This document shows, one piece after another, positions 47,553-57,399 of a stretch of DNA of 64,000 bases. Origin of the DNA: Qipengyuania intermedia (GTDB lineage: Bacteria > Pseudomonadota > Alphaproteobacteria > Sphingomonadales > Sphingomonadaceae); NCBI RefSeq assembly GCF_019711615.1, contig NZ_JAIGNS010000002.1, positions 917,501-981,500 of the forward strand, written 5' to 3'. Within the stretch, counting starts at the first letter, position 1. Each line of letters opens with the position of its first letter. The position numbers were made by a program, and so were the translations under genes. The notes beneath the pieces are model-generated. The model saw only the letters and a list, made by a program, of their open reading frames with translations. It was not told the DNA's origin and did not search any database.

Positions 47553-48782
47553 TTACGCTCCGAGACCCTGTGCGGACATCTCGGCTTCGAGGCCTTCGAC
47601 GATGGCTTCGAAGAACTGTTCGGTCGTCATCCAGCTCTGTTCAGGGCCGATGAGCAGCGCAAGATCCTTGGTCATCTTGCCGCTCTCGACGGTCTTGATG
47701 CAGACCTGCTCGAGCGTTTCGGCAAACTTCACCACGTCGGGCGTGTTGTCGAACTTGCCGCGATACATGAGGCCGCGCGTCCAGGCGAAGATGCTGGCGA
47801 TCGGGTTGGTCGAAGTCGCCTTGCCCTGCTGGTGCTGGCGATAGTGGCGCGTGACCGTGCCGTGAGCGGCTTCCGCTTCGACGGTCTTGCCATCGGGCGT
47901 CATCAGGACCGAAGTCATCAGGCCGAGCGAGCCGAAGCCCTGTGCAACGATGTCCGACTGGACGTCGCCGTCGTAGTTCTTGCAGGCCCAGACGAACTTG
48001 CCGTTCCACTTGAGGGCGGCGGCGACCATGTCGTCGATCAGGCGGTGTTCGTAAGTGATGCCGTGCTTGTCGAACTGTTCCTTGTATTCGGCGTCGAAAA
48101 TTTCCTGGAACAGGTCCTTGAAGCGACCATCGTACTTTTTGAGGATGGTGTTCTTGGTCGACAGGTACACCGGCCACTTGCGGTCGAGACCGTACTGGAA
48201 GCTGGCACGGGCAAAATCGCGGATGCTGTCGTCGAGATTGTACATCGCCATGGCCACGCCCGGGCTTTCGAATTCGAACACGTCGAGATCGATGTTCTTC
48301 CCGTCGGCACCTTCGAACACAAGGCGCAGCTTGCCGGCACCGGGGATCAGCGTGTCGGTGGCGCGGTACTGGTCACCGAAAGCGTGACGGCCGACCACGA
48401 TGGGATCGGTCCAGCCGGGAACGAGGCGAGGCACATTGTCGATCACGATCGGCTCGCGGAAGACCACGCCGCCAAGGATGTTGCGGATGGTGCCGTTGGG
48501 CGAGCGCCACATCTTCTTGAGGTCGAATTCCTCGACGCGTGCTTCGTCGGGGGTGATGGTGGCGCACTTGACGCCGACACCGTGTTCCTTGATCGCGTTG
48601 GCCGCGTCGACCGTGATCTGGTCGTCGGTCTCGTCGCGCTTCTCGATCGAGAGGTCGTAATATTTCAGGTCGACGTCGAGATAGGGAAGGATCAGCCTCT
48701 CGCGGATCCACTTCCAGATGATCTTCGTCATTTCGTCGCCGTCGAGTTCGACGACCGGGTTGGCTACCTTGATCTTGGCCAT
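47553..48782 (-). CDS. icd: NADP-dependent isocitrate dehydrogenase
   Basis: 409 residues; the dimeric eukaryote-like IDH type found in alphaproteobacteria, not the E. coli type. Motifs: [38 protein letters not shown], and the metal/substrate region [20 protein letters not shown] with [13 protein letters not shown]. It decarboxylates isocitrate to 2-oxoglutarate making NADPH in the TCA cycle. The HExxH gene follows after four bases. A 242-base interval upstream is shared with the divergent polysaccharide locus. Confidence 0.98.
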   Translation of the reverse strand: MAKIKVANPVVELDGDEMTKIIWKWIRERLILPYLDVDLKYYDLSIEKRDETDDQITVDAANAIKEHGVGVKCATITPDEARVEEFDLKKMWRSPNGTIRNILGGVVFREPIVIDNVPRLVPGWTDPIVVGRHAFGDQYRATDTLIPGAGKLRLVFEGADGKNIDLDVFEFESPGVAMAMYNLDDSIRDFARASFQYGLDRKWPVYLSTKNTILKKYDGRFKDLFQEIFDAEYKEQFDKHGITYEHRLIDDMVAAALKWNGKFVWACKNYDGDVQSDIVAQGFGSLGLMTSVLMTPDGKTVEAEAAHGTVTRHYRQHQQGKATSTNPIASIFAWTRGLMYRGKFDNTPDVVKFAETLEQVCIKTVESGKMTKDLALLIGPEQSWMTTEQFFEAIVEGLEAEMSAQGLGA

Positions 48783-49024
48783 GGGTTTCCTGTCAGTTCG
48801 AATTGAGTTGCGCGCGCTTTAGCAGAGGATAGCGTAAGGGCAAGGCAGGTGGGGATCATCGCAGCCCGACCGGCGTTGTGCACAAATACGACATCTGTGG
48901 CGGAATATTATCGTGCATGTCATCCGCAGGGCGACAATTACACTTAACCGTAATATACAGAACGGATGAGGGTGGTTCGCGACTTGCTGCGGACCGTGGT
49001 TGACCAAAAAGTACAAGATATCAA

Positions 49025-50392
49025 ATGTTAATGACACCAGAAGCGGTGCCGACGACCGACACGAATATGGAACGGCGCCGTCTACAGATATACACTTTCA
49101 TGCTGGTCGCGGACCTGATCCTGCTCGGCGGCGCATTCGTGCTCGCCGGCGGTCTGTACCGCTCTGAATGGGCATCGGACTTCGTGAATTCGATGTTCTT
49201 CGCATTCGCCCCGATCTTTACTGTAATCATGGTATACCAGCGTTGCTATTCTTTACGCGCGCTCGAGGACCTGCGGTTCGCGATTGGCAGGCTGGGCCTG
49301 GCAATCGTGATTGCGGCGGTATTGTGTACGGTCATAATCTTCTACGCGAAGGCGTCGGAAAGCTTTTCGCGCGTGATGCTGTCGCTCGCCCTGATTTTCG
49401 GGTTCGGCGCAATGGCGGCGTTCCGTTACGCTCTCCACCGGGTCCTTCGGATGGTCTACGGGCCCACTATCAGTTCGGCACTGGTCATCATCGACGGCGG
49501 CCCGAGGATCGAAATTCCCGGAGCGGTATCCGTCGAGGTCGGCGATATCGACGTCACGCAAGTGCAGTCGTCACCGTCCAGCCTGGACACGATCGGGAAG
49601 TGGATGCGCGGCAAGGACCGCGTTGTCATAAGCTGCCCGCCGGAGCGCAGGGCGCACTGGGCGGAAATCCTGCGCGCTGCAGGGGTACGGGGCGATGTCC
49701 TCTCGGAACCTCTGAAGCATCTGGGGGCAATCGCGCTCAAGCGTGAGGGCGGCGAGCTTTTCATCGTTGTCTCGACCGGATCGCTTCCTCTGCAGGCCCG
49801 TGTCATGAAGCGGGCGATGGACCTCGCGCTGACCGTGCCTGCGTTGCTGTTCCTCTCTCCGCTGCTCTTCCTGGTGGGCTTGCTTATCAAGCTGGAGGAC
49901 GGCGGCCCGATTTTCTTCGTGCAGCAGCGCATGGGGCAGGGCAATTGCATGTTCCCCATGTTCAAGTTCCGCTCGATGAGGGTGAATATGCTCGACAGCG
50001 ACGGGAGGCAGTCGACATCGCGCGGCGATGTTCGCGTGACGAAGGTCGGACGTTTCATTCGCGCAACCAGCATCGATGAATTGCCCCAGCTTCTCAATGT
50101 TCTGCGCGGTGAAATGAGCATTGTCGGGCCGCGCCCGCATGCGCTGGGATCGGTCGCCAATGCGAAGTTGTTCTGGGAAATCGAAACCAAGTATTGGCAT
50201 CGCCATTCGCTCAAGCCCGGCTTGACCGGTCTCGCTCAGATCCGCGGACATCGCGGTGCGACAGAGAGTGAAAATCATCTCACCCATAGGCTCGAGGCGG
50301 ATCTCGAATACATTAGAAGCTGGTCGCTAATTCGTGATTTCAGAATTATATTCGCGACGGTGGGGGTTCTCGTGCATCCGAATGCATATTGA
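49025..50392 (+). CDS. Polyprenyl-phosphate sugar-1-phosphate transferase (initiating transferase)
   Basis: 455 residues. Four or five N-terminal helices and a nucleotide-binding-like middle (about 150-250), then the bacterial sugar transferase domain: RVMKRAMDLALTVPALLFLS, KLEDGGPIFFVQQRMGQGN, MFKFRSMRVNM, TSIDELPQLLNVLRGEMSIVGPRP and KPGLTGLAQIRG. This WbaP/ExoY-type enzyme moves a sugar phosphate from UDP-sugar to undecaprenyl phosphate, starting repeat-unit assembly. First gene of the polysaccharide locus; followed by a 192-base leader before the next gene. Confidence 0.93.
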   Translation: MLMTPEAVPTTDTNMERRRLQIYTFMLVADLILLGGAFVLAGGLYRSEWASDFVNSMFFAFAPIFTVIMVYQRCYSLRALEDLRFAIGRLGLAIVIAAVLCTVIIFYAKASESFSRVMLSLALIFGFGAMAAFRYALHRVLRMVYGPTISSALVIIDGGPRIEIPGAVSVEVGDIDVTQVQSSPSSLDTIGKWMRGKDRVVISCPPERRAHWAEILRAAGVRGDVLSEPLKHLGAIALKREGGELFIVVSTGSLPLQARVMKRAMDLALTVPALLFLSPLLFLVGLLIKLEDGGPIFFVQQRMGQGNCMFPMFKFRSMRVNMLDSDGRQSTSRGDVRVTKVGRFIRATSIDELPQLLNVLRGEMSIVGPRPHALGSVANAKLFWEIETKYWHRHSLKPGLTGLAQIRGHRGATESENHLTHRLEADLEYIRSWSLIRDFRIIFATVGVLVHPNAY

Positions 50393-50412
50393 CCAGCTTC
50401 GGAACCAAATGA

Positions 50413-50432
50413 CTGTGGTAGCATTGCCACAG
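50413..50432 (+). promoter_or_regulatory. Inverted repeat in the leader of the poly-Asp gene
   Basis: CTGTGG-TAGCATTG-CCACAG lies 20 bases after the transferase stop and about 150 bases before the next start, in an AT-rich 192-base interval. It has no T-run, so an operator or RNA hairpin is likelier than a terminator. The remaining leader shows no gene. Confidence 0.4.
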
Positions 50433-50584
50433 CGTTGAATTTGCTTGCGTTGGAGCGTGGCTTTTCGTCGATACTCAGTAACTTAATCGACGCATGTTTA
50501 CGTTTTTGCAGGTTGCGTGGCCTAGTGAATGTTGCTAGCCAAGGGCTGAGTTCTAGTGAAAATAGATTCTTAGGAGTGTTTTTA

Positions 50585-50860
50585 ATGATTAAGCAGATTC
50601 TTGCAGGCGCAGGCGCCATTGCAATGATGACCGCACCGGTTGCAGCTCAGGCTGGTACCCGTGCAGCCGATGCCGGCACCGTTTCGGTGAAGCCGGTTAA
50701 GCTCTCGAACGTCAGCCGCGCTTCCGCGACTGCCAAGAAGGAAGCTGAACTCGGTGGTTCGTCGGTCCTCATCGCAGTTCTGGCTGCTGCTGCAGTCATC
50801 GCCGGTATCGTTGTTGCTGCTAGCGACGACGACGACGACGATCTGTCGCCGGGCGCATAA
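50585..50860 (+). CDS. Small exported/membrane protein with poly-aspartate tail
   Basis: 91 residues: cleavable-looking signal (MIKQILAGAGAIAMMTAPVAAQA), a basic linker (VSVKPVKLSNVSRASATAKK), one helix (SSVLIAVLAAAAVIAGIVVAA) and the end SDDDDDDLSPGA. It has a good ribosome site (TAGGAG), its own long leader and a strong terminator 18 bases later, so it may be transcribed at a high level apart from its neighbours. It sits between the initiating transferase and the ligase/polymerase. I recognise no family; a role in assembling or regulating the export machinery is a guess. Confidence 0.75.
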   Translation: MIKQILAGAGAIAMMTAPVAAQAGTRAADAGTVSVKPVKLSNVSRASATAKKEAELGGSSVLIAVLAAAAVIAGIVVAASDDDDDDLSPGA

Positions 50861-50877
50861 TTGCCTGAATAAAATTG

Positions 50878-50908
50878 AACCCGCCGGCCTCGGTCGGCGG
50901 GTTTTTTT
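50878..50908 (+). terminator. Strong rho-independent terminator of the poly-Asp gene
   Basis: ACCCGCCG (50879-50886) pairs with CGGCGGGT (50895-50902) and is followed by six more T residues. Best terminator of the window. Confidence 0.93.
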
Positions 50909-50943
50909 GTTTCTACTGAAATTTCAGCAGAGTTAGAGGGTCT

Positions 50944-52302
50944 ATGAGGCGGGGTAAGACCTATCCTCGCGCGTTGGGGGTGTTCAACGAAGGGCTTGTG
51001 GCCCTGGGTTGGCCGGCAATCCTGATTCTGTGTGCCGCCTTGCTCATCGGCGGGGGCGGTTCGCGTTACGGCCTGCTCAACCTCACCATCCAGCTCCTCG
51101 CGCTTGCGCTACTGTGCTGGTTCAATACCGAAGCGCGCGCTTCGATGCGCTCGCTAGGTGCGGGGCTTCTGGCCCTCGTTGCGGCCACGATCGCATTGCC
51201 GCTGCTTCAACTCGCGCCGCTGCCGCCTGGTATCTGGCAGGCATTGCCTGGTCGCGAGATTGCCGTCGAAAGTCGCGATATTGTCGGAGTGGCGAACCAA
51301 TGGTTCCCCATGACCCTCGATCGCGGCCGTACAATCGTTGCATTTGCGAGCCTTGTCCCGGCCGTCACCGTCCTCCTTCTGGTCCGCAAGTCCGGCTCCC
51401 GGCACGGCTTTGCCCAGGCAGGTTTGCGCCTGCTGGTCCTGTTCGCGCTGTTGAACCTTCTGCTAGGCGGTTTCCAGATTGCCACGAGAGGCCTGTCGCC
51501 GCTTCCCTATCCGATCCTCGACGCCTCGCGGAGCTATGGTTTCTTCGCCAGTCACAACACCAGCGGCCTGTTCTCGGTCATCGGTTTGTGCGCGCTGGCC
51601 GGCGTCCGTTTCTCGGATCGCGGTGTGGTATCACCGCGCACGGCAAAGCTTGTCCTTGCCAGCATTCTCGCGATCGCCACCATCCTCACGCAATCGCGAT
51701 CGAGTACTGCCCTGCTTATCCTGCCGCTCGCCTATCTGGTCTTTCTGACCTTGCGCGATAGCAAGCTGTCGATGAGCCGGAAGCTTGTCGTCCAGGCTGT
51801 GCTCGGCCTCGGCGCAATCCTCCTGACCGTGGGTTACCTGACCGCAGAGACCCGGCTTGCAGCAACGCTGGAGCGTTTCGAGAATCTGGAGGACGCGCGC
51901 CCCGATATCTGGCAGGACGGACTGGTATCCGCAGAACGCTTCTTCCCGGTCGGTGCCGGAATGGGCGCTTTCGACGAGGTATTCCAGCTCGATGAAAGCC
52001 TCGAAACGATCAGCCCGAGCTTTGCCCGACGTGCGCATAACGAATACATCGAGATAGCTGTGGAAGCCGGTATTTTCGGCTTGGCGATCGTTTCGGCCTG
52101 GTTAATTTGGGGTTCCCTAAGTTGGTATCGAGCGCTAGGCGTAAATCGGTCGAAGGAGGGCGCGGCTGCGGGACTTGCGCTTGTCTGCATCGCATTGCAA
52201 TCCTTCGTCGACTATCCGCTTCGTAACCAGACGCTTCTGTGCGTTGCTGCACTACTGGTGGCCATCCTTGCGCGACCAATAGTTCAAAAAAGAGTTCGTT
52301 GA
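50944..52302 (+). CDS. O-antigen ligase/polymerase family membrane protein (Wzy/WaaL-like)
   Basis: 452 residues, about 11-12 membrane helices from residue 20 to 445. The periplasmic loop carries the Wzy_C-type signature ARRAHNEYIEIAVEAGIFG and the preceding GAGMGAFDEVF, hallmarks of O-antigen polymerases and ligases. It should join undecaprenyl-linked repeat units in the inner membrane. The following wza-like gene starts one base after its stop. Confidence 0.9.
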   Translation: MRRGKTYPRALGVFNEGLVALGWPAILILCAALLIGGGGSRYGLLNLTIQLLALALLCWFNTEARASMRSLGAGLLALVAATIALPLLQLAPLPPGIWQALPGREIAVESRDIVGVANQWFPMTLDRGRTIVAFASLVPAVTVLLLVRKSGSRHGFAQAGLRLLVLFALLNLLLGGFQIATRGLSPLPYPILDASRSYGFFASHNTSGLFSVIGLCALAGVRFSDRGVVSPRTAKLVLASILAIATILTQSRSSTALLILPLAYLVFLTLRDSKLSMSRKLVVQAVLGLGAILLTVGYLTAETRLAATLERFENLEDARPDIWQDGLVSAERFFPVGAGMGAFDEVFQLDESLETISPSFARRAHNEYIEIAVEAGIFGLAIVSAWLIWGSLSWYRALGVNRSKEGAAAGLALVCIALQSFVDYPLRNQTLLCVAALLVAILARPIVQKRVR

Positions 52303-52303
52303 T

Positions 52304-52993
52304 TTGTCGTATCTTGTTCGTCTCACGTGCGTTGCCGCACTGTTTTCACTCGGCGGGTGCTTCTCTCCTTCGGCAGGATTGCCGAAAGACGAAGCGGCGT
52401 ATGCCGTCATGCCGCCTGCCGAGGCAGGGGGCGGGATGAACCTGTATCGCATCGGTGTTCTCGACAGTCTCTCGATCCGCGTCTTCCAGGAGCCGGAGCT
52501 ATCCTTCGAAACCGTTTCGGTCGATGCTTCCGGTTTTATCAACTTCCCGCTCGTGGGCCAGATCGAGGCGGTCGGAAAGACCCCGCAGCAGCTCAGCGAT
52601 GAACTCGAAGCCGGGCTTGGTTCGCGCTTCATCCGCGATCCCCAGGTGGTCGTCGGGGTGGTCGAATCCGCTGCCCAGCGCGTCACCGTAACCGGCAGTG
52701 TGGTCGAGCCCGGTGTTTACGAAATCGCCGGCGCATCCTCGCTCGTTGAATCCATCGCCCGCGCGAAGGGATTGACCGACCGGGCCGTGGACGACGAAGT
52801 GCTGATTTTCCGCGAGATCGACGGCGAGCGTTACGGCGCGGTCTTCAATCTGCGCCATATTCAAGAGGGCCGGGCACCGGACCCGCAAATCCTGGGCGGC
52901 GACCGCATCGTGGTCGGCTACTCGACCGTGCGAGGTGCCTATCAGGACTTCCTGCGCGCGGCGCCCATCCTAAACGTCTTCTCGAGGTTCTAA
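52304..52993 (+). CDS. Polysaccharide export lipoprotein (Wza/OPX family)
   Basis: 229 residues from TTG 52304 (MSYLVRLTCVAALFSLGGC, lipobox Cys19). Poly_export domain: YRIGVLDSLSIRVFQEPEL, VDASGFINFPLVGQIEAVGKT, then a SLBB domain RVTVTGSVVEPGVYEIAGASSLVE and GGDRIVV. Oligomers form the periplasmic and outer-membrane channel for the polymer; this is a short OPX protein without the long C-terminal alpha-helix of E. coli Wza. Followed two bases later by the kinase gene. Confidence 0.93.
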   Translation: MSYLVRLTCVAALFSLGGCFSPSAGLPKDEAAYAVMPPAEAGGGMNLYRIGVLDSLSIRVFQEPELSFETVSVDASGFINFPLVGQIEAVGKTPQQLSDELEAGLGSRFIRDPQVVVGVVESAAQRVTVTGSVVEPGVYEIAGASSLVESIARAKGLTDRAVDDEVLIFREIDGERYGAVFNLRHIQEGRAPDPQILGGDRIVVGYSTVRGAYQDFLRAAPILNVFSRF

Positions 52994-52994
52994 C

Positions 52995-55229
52995 GTGAAC
53001 ACGAATGCACACAGCTTCTCCAGTTCGCGCGGCGAATTGCAATTCGACGAAGCTGCTCCCGCCACGAACTTTTCCGATTCGGCGAATGCCGGTCCAAGTG
53101 AGATCGACCCGCGCGCTATCCTTACTGCGATCCGCCGCAATATCGTGGCGATTGCCATTATCCTGGCAGTCTTCATCGGGCTTGGCATTCTCGCCACCAT
53201 CCTGATGAAGCCGGAATATATCGGGACCTCGCGTATCCTGATCGAGCAGCAGGAAGACCAGATTATCGAGGGTTCCGACGCGCGTGCAGCAGCGGCGAGC
53301 TACATGGATGCCGACCGCTTCCTCCAGACGCAGGCAGACATCGTCACCAGCAGGGCCTTGGCCGTGCAGGTCGTCGATCGTGAAGGCTTGGCCGAAAGCC
53401 CTGCATTCTTCGAGGCGCAGGGCGTAGAGTATCCGGTCGAAGAAGATATCGACGTCTATGATACTACATTGAGTATCGAGGAACTGCGCGCCGAAATCGC
53501 CGCGGACGTGGTTTCGGAAAACCTAGTGGTTACACTGCCGCCAGATAGCCGGATCGTTTCCGTCTCCTTCTTCAGCGGAGATCCGGTGCTTGCCGCGCGC
53601 ATCGCCAACGCATTCGCCGAAAGTTTCATCGAAGGAAATCTGGCGCGCAAGTTCGACAGTTCTTCCTATGCCCGCGAATTTCTCGCGCAGCAGCTGCAGG
53701 ATGCCCGATCGAAGCTGGAGCAGAGCGAGCGCGACCTTAACCAGTTTTCCCGCGCCGCCGGCCTGATCCGCGTCGCGGGGCAGGGTGTCAACGCCGATCA
53801 GGAGACGACCCTCTCCATCACGAACAACTCTCTGGTCCAGCTGAACGATGTGGCCGCGCAGGCGACGGCGCAGCGCGTCTCGGCCGAGCAGCAGTGGCGG
53901 AATATCGCAAATGTCCCGCTCCTGAATATTCCCGAAGTTCTGCAGAACCTCGCCGTACAACGGCTTGTGGAACAGCGCAGCGCCGCGGAAGCGAACTTGG
54001 CGCAGCTTAGCTCGCGCTATCTCGACGATCACCCGAATGTGCTTGCAGCCAAAGCGCAGGTGGACAAGCTAGACGCCCAGATCCAGGCGCTCGCACAATC
54101 GATCAAGAATTCGATCAGGCTGCAATATGAATCCGCGCGCGATCGGGAGAATTCGATCGTCAACCAAGTCGATACGCTGCGGGCCGATGCGCTCGATGAG
54201 CAGGATCGCGGTGTCCAGTACAACGTACTGAAGCGTGTCGCCGAAACGGACCGCGCGCTCTACAACACGCTGCTGACGCGGTTCAACGAACTGAATGCGA
54301 CCGCTGGTGCGACTTCGAACAATGTTTCGCTGATCGATGCGGCGGAACCGCCGCGCGAACCGGCCAGCCCACGTCCGCTGATCAACCTGCTCGCAGCCCT
54401 GCTGTGCGGATTGGTCTTTGCAGGCGGCTTCGTATTCTTCCGCGAACAGCTCGACGATGCGATGCGCAATCCGGACGATGTCGAGAAGAAGCTCGGTCTC
54501 CCGCTGCTCGGCTTGATCCCGCAGGTCGACCAGGACGAGATGAAAGAGGAGCTGCAGGATCCGAAATCGCCGATCAGCGAAGCCTACAGCGCCTTGCTCA
54601 CGAACATCCGCTACAGCAGCGGGAATGGCATTCCGGAAACGATCGTCGTCACCAGTTCGGTCGCCTCCGAAGGCAAGACCACGACCTCGTTCAAGCTGGC
54701 GACCGATATTGCCGATCTTGGCCGCAGGACCCTGCTGATCGACGCCGATTTGCGTCGCCCGACGATGCATCGCCGCGAGGAAGTCGGCAAACACGACGGC
54801 TTCACCGCGGTGCTGGCAGGCGAGCTTCCGCTTGAGAAGGCGATCCTCAAGTCGGGCAATGCCAATCTGGACCTCATGACGGCACTTCCAATGCCGCCGG
54901 ATCCGGTTGCCTTGCTGAGCTCGGAAAGCTTCCTCAAGGTCGTTGATACGCTTCGTTCGCAGTACGATTGCGTCGTATTCGACGCGCCGCCGCTGCTCGG
55001 CCTTGCCGACGCGACTACGCTTGCCGCCCATGTCGACGCGGTCGTCCTCGCTATCGATTCGCAGCGTGGTAAGGGCGGTGGCACCCGTTCGGCGGTCCGC
55101 CGTCTCCAGATGGTCGGCGCGAACATCATTGGCGTGGTACTGACGAAGTTCGACGCTCGCCATTCCGGTAGCGCCTACGCATATTACGGCTCGTCCTATT
55201 ATGCCTACGAATCCGCAGAAGAAGGGTAG
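52995..55229 (+). CDS. Polysaccharide co-polymerase/tyrosine autokinase (Wzc/ExoP-like)
   Basis: 744 residues from GTG 52995. Wzz domain with two membrane helices (IVAIAIILAVFIGLGILATI and LINLLAALLCGLVFAGGFVFF), long coiled coils between (residues 220-420), and a BY-kinase: Walker A VASEGKTTTSFK, Walker A' LLIDADLRRPTMH and Walker B YDCVVFDAPPLLGL. The C-terminus carries a cluster of six Tyr (AYAYYGSSYYAYES) for autophosphorylation. It controls chain length and polymer export together with the Wza-like protein just upstream. Confidence 0.95.
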   Translation: MNTNAHSFSSSRGELQFDEAAPATNFSDSANAGPSEIDPRAILTAIRRNIVAIAIILAVFIGLGILATILMKPEYIGTSRILIEQQEDQIIEGSDARAAAASYMDADRFLQTQADIVTSRALAVQVVDREGLAESPAFFEAQGVEYPVEEDIDVYDTTLSIEELRAEIAADVVSENLVVTLPPDSRIVSVSFFSGDPVLAARIANAFAESFIEGNLARKFDSSSYAREFLAQQLQDARSKLEQSERDLNQFSRAAGLIRVAGQGVNADQETTLSITNNSLVQLNDVAAQATAQRVSAEQQWRNIANVPLLNIPEVLQNLAVQRLVEQRSAAEANLAQLSSRYLDDHPNVLAAKAQVDKLDAQIQALAQSIKNSIRLQYESARDRENSIVNQVDTLRADALDEQDRGVQYNVLKRVAETDRALYNTLLTRFNELNATAGATSNNVSLIDAAEPPREPASPRPLINLLAALLCGLVFAGGFVFFREQLDDAMRNPDDVEKKLGLPLLGLIPQVDQDEMKEELQDPKSPISEAYSALLTNIRYSSGNGIPETIVVTSSVASEGKTTTSFKLATDIADLGRRTLLIDADLRRPTMHRREEVGKHDGFTAVLAGELPLEKAILKSGNANLDLMTALPMPPDPVALLSSESFLKVVDTLRSQYDCVVFDAPPLLGLADATTLAAHVDAVVLAIDSQRGKGGGTRSAVRRLQMVGANIIGVVLTKFDARHSGSAYAYYGSSYYAYESAEEG

Positions 55230-55237
55230 GTCAGGGC

Positions 55238-56383
55238 GTGCGGGATAATGTCCGCCGCTTGGTCGCGATGGTGGCGTTCCTCCTCATAGGGGCTGCCATC
55301 ACCGCTGCGCAGCTTGACCGCTCCGCTCGGAACAGTGCCGGTCTTGCCTTGATGATGCCCGCCGGCTTCGGAGGTTTTGCCGACGCCCGCAAGGCGCTCT
55401 TCGTTATCGAGAGCAATCCCGCCTTGGCCCAGTCTCTGATGGCAGGCGTCCTCGCGCATCGCCCCGTGTCCGCAGGCAATCTCGGGCTGTTCGCCAGGGC
55501 CGCAGTAGAAAATGACGAGGTCGAGCTGGCCTCGGACGTCCTTACGCTGGCGGCTGCACGGGGCTGGCGGGATGCTTACGTGCAGATAACCGTATTCGGC
55601 TCGGCCGTCGCGCAGGGTAATTACGAGGCGGCAGCCCTCCGCCTCGAAGCGCTGGCTCGCGGCCAGCGCGACCAGAGCGTTGTGAACCTCGCTATCATGC
55701 AACTCATCACTCAGGAGCAGGGGCGCCAGGTGCTGTCCGAACGGCTCGCGCAGAGCCCCGGCTTCGAGAACAATTTCCGTGCGGCCGCAATGGCCAATCA
55801 GGATTCGAGCGAGCTGTTTGCCGCCACTTTGCGCGAAGCCGAGGCGCAGGGTGCGAAGACCGATTGTGCCATCCTTTCGCAAATTACCCTGATTGGGTAC
55901 GATTCTGGCAAGACAGGATCGGAGGCGACAGTCTGGCCGAGCCGCTGCGGAACGATGGACCCCGACGACTTGGCGTTCGGGCGCTCCGCATCGCCGAATC
56001 CCTTCGGATGGATATTCCATGACGTGCCCGGTGTGACGACCCGCCCGGGCCGCGACGAGGGTACGCTTTATTTCAAGAACAGGGACCTGGTCGAACGGCC
56101 CATCGCGACCAAATACTTGCGCTTACCGCAGGGGGCGTACCGGCTCTCGCTCAATTCGGACGCCAGTTCGAGTTACTCCTCCTTCGATCAGGAAGCCGAA
56201 ATGAACGCACACATTCTGTGCGGATCGCGCCGCGAGGGCAGGGACGTAGCACTGGATAGAAGTTCGGAGGGAAGTTTCACGTTTGAAATCGGGCCAGAAT
56301 GCGGAATCCAGTACGTCGTTCTTACTGCCCGACGCGGGGTGAGAAAGGGGCTGGAGGTCAGCATAGATCGGATCGCTTCCTGA
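55238..56383 (+). CDS. Polysaccharide-locus protein with one membrane helix and TPR-like region, function unknown
   Basis: 381 residues from GTG 55238. A signal-anchor (LVAMVAFLLIGAAITAAQ), helical repeats at about 50-210 suggestive of TPR (ALFVIESNPALAQSLMAGVL, EVELASDVLTLAAARGW, NYEAAALRLEALARG), and a beta-rich C-terminal part (YRLSLNSDASSSYSSF, FTFEIGPECGIQYVVL) with cysteines that may bond. It begins eight bases after the kinase gene and looks like an accessory of the export complex in the periplasm. I recognise no family. Confidence 0.72.
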   Translation: MRDNVRRLVAMVAFLLIGAAITAAQLDRSARNSAGLALMMPAGFGGFADARKALFVIESNPALAQSLMAGVLAHRPVSAGNLGLFARAAVENDEVELASDVLTLAAARGWRDAYVQITVFGSAVAQGNYEAAALRLEALARGQRDQSVVNLAIMQLITQEQGRQVLSERLAQSPGFENNFRAAAMANQDSSELFAATLREAEAQGAKTDCAILSQITLIGYDSGKTGSEATVWPSRCGTMDPDDLAFGRSASPNPFGWIFHDVPGVTTRPGRDEGTLYFKNRDLVERPIATKYLRLPQGAYRLSLNSDASSSYSSFDQEAEMNAHILCGSRREGRDVALDRSSEGSFTFEIGPECGIQYVVLTARRGVRKGLEVSIDRIAS

Positions 56384-56517
56384 AGCGGACCGGTTCCTCT
56401 CGAATGAGGCTGCGGCGACACGGCTTCTCCGCGATTTCCGACCGAACCCTTCACTGTCCTTGACTGCGAAGAGACCAACTGGTTTCGCGCGGAAAATTAT
56501 ATTCGGAGTACTTGATA

Positions 56518-57399
56518 ATGCGACGCGGAATAGTTCTGGCAGGAGGATCGGGCACGCGCCTCTACCCGCTCACCAAGGGCGTGTCGAAGCAGCTTATGCC
56601 GGTCTTCGACAAGCCGATGATCTACTTCCCGCTCTCGACGCTGATGCTTGCGGGGATCAGGGATATCCTCATCATCACGACCCCTCACGATCAGGCCGCA
56701 TTCCAGAACCTGCTCGGAGACGGATCGGAATGGGGCATCAACCTGACCTACGCCGTCCAGCCCGATCCGGGCGGTCTCGCCCAGGCCTACCATATCGGGG
56801 CCGATTTCGTTGGGGACGATCCATCGGCGCTCGTGCTCGGCGACAACATCTTCTACGGTCACGGTTTCGTCGACATGCTGAAGAATGCGGATGCCCGCCA
56901 GGAAGGTGCGACGGTATTCGGCTATTACGTGGACGAGCCTTCGGCCTTCGGCGTGGTCGAATTCGACGGTGAGGGTAGGGCTCTCACGATCGAGGAAAAG
57001 CCTGCGAATCCGAAATCGAATTACGCAGTGACGGGCCTCTATTTCTACGATGGCGATGCGGTGCGCCTCGCGCGCGACCTCAAGCCGAGTCCGCGCGGCG
57101 AACTCGAGATCACCGATCTCAACATGCGCTACCTCGAAGCTGGCAAGCTTGACGTGGAAATCATGGGCCGCGGCTATGCCTGGCTCGATACCGGTACGCA
57201 CGCTTCGCTGCTGGACGCTGCCACCTATGTGCGCATCGTCGAGGAACGCCAGGGCCTCAAGATCTGCTGCCCCGAGGAAATCGCCTGGCGTCAGGGCTTC
57301 ATCGACAGCGAACAGCTCGAGCGTGTCGCCGCGCCCTTACGCAAGAGCGGTTACGGCGAATACCTGCTCGGCCTGCTGCACGGCAAGGCGGCCCAGTGA
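56518..57399 (+). CDS. rmlA: Glucose-1-phosphate thymidylyltransferase
   Basis: 293 residues from ATG 56518. Nucleotidyltransferase motifs [38 protein letters not shown] and [22 protein letters not shown]. Makes dTDP-glucose, the first step to dTDP-L-rhamnose. RmlA is a homotetramer inhibited by dTDP-rhamnose. First of four overlapping genes (rmlA-C-D-B); the 134-base gap before it may hold the operon's promoter. Confidence 0.98.
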   Translation: MRRGIVLAGGSGTRLYPLTKGVSKQLMPVFDKPMIYFPLSTLMLAGIRDILIITTPHDQAAFQNLLGDGSEWGINLTYAVQPDPGGLAQAYHIGADFVGDDPSALVLGDNIFYGHGFVDMLKNADARQEGATVFGYYVDEPSAFGVVEFDGEGRALTIEEKPANPKSNYAVTGLYFYDGDAVRLARDLKPSPRGELEITDLNMRYLEAGKLDVEIMGRGYAWLDTGTHASLLDAATYVRIVEERQGLKICCPEEIAWRQGFIDSEQLERVAAPLRKSGYGEYLLGLLHGKAAQ

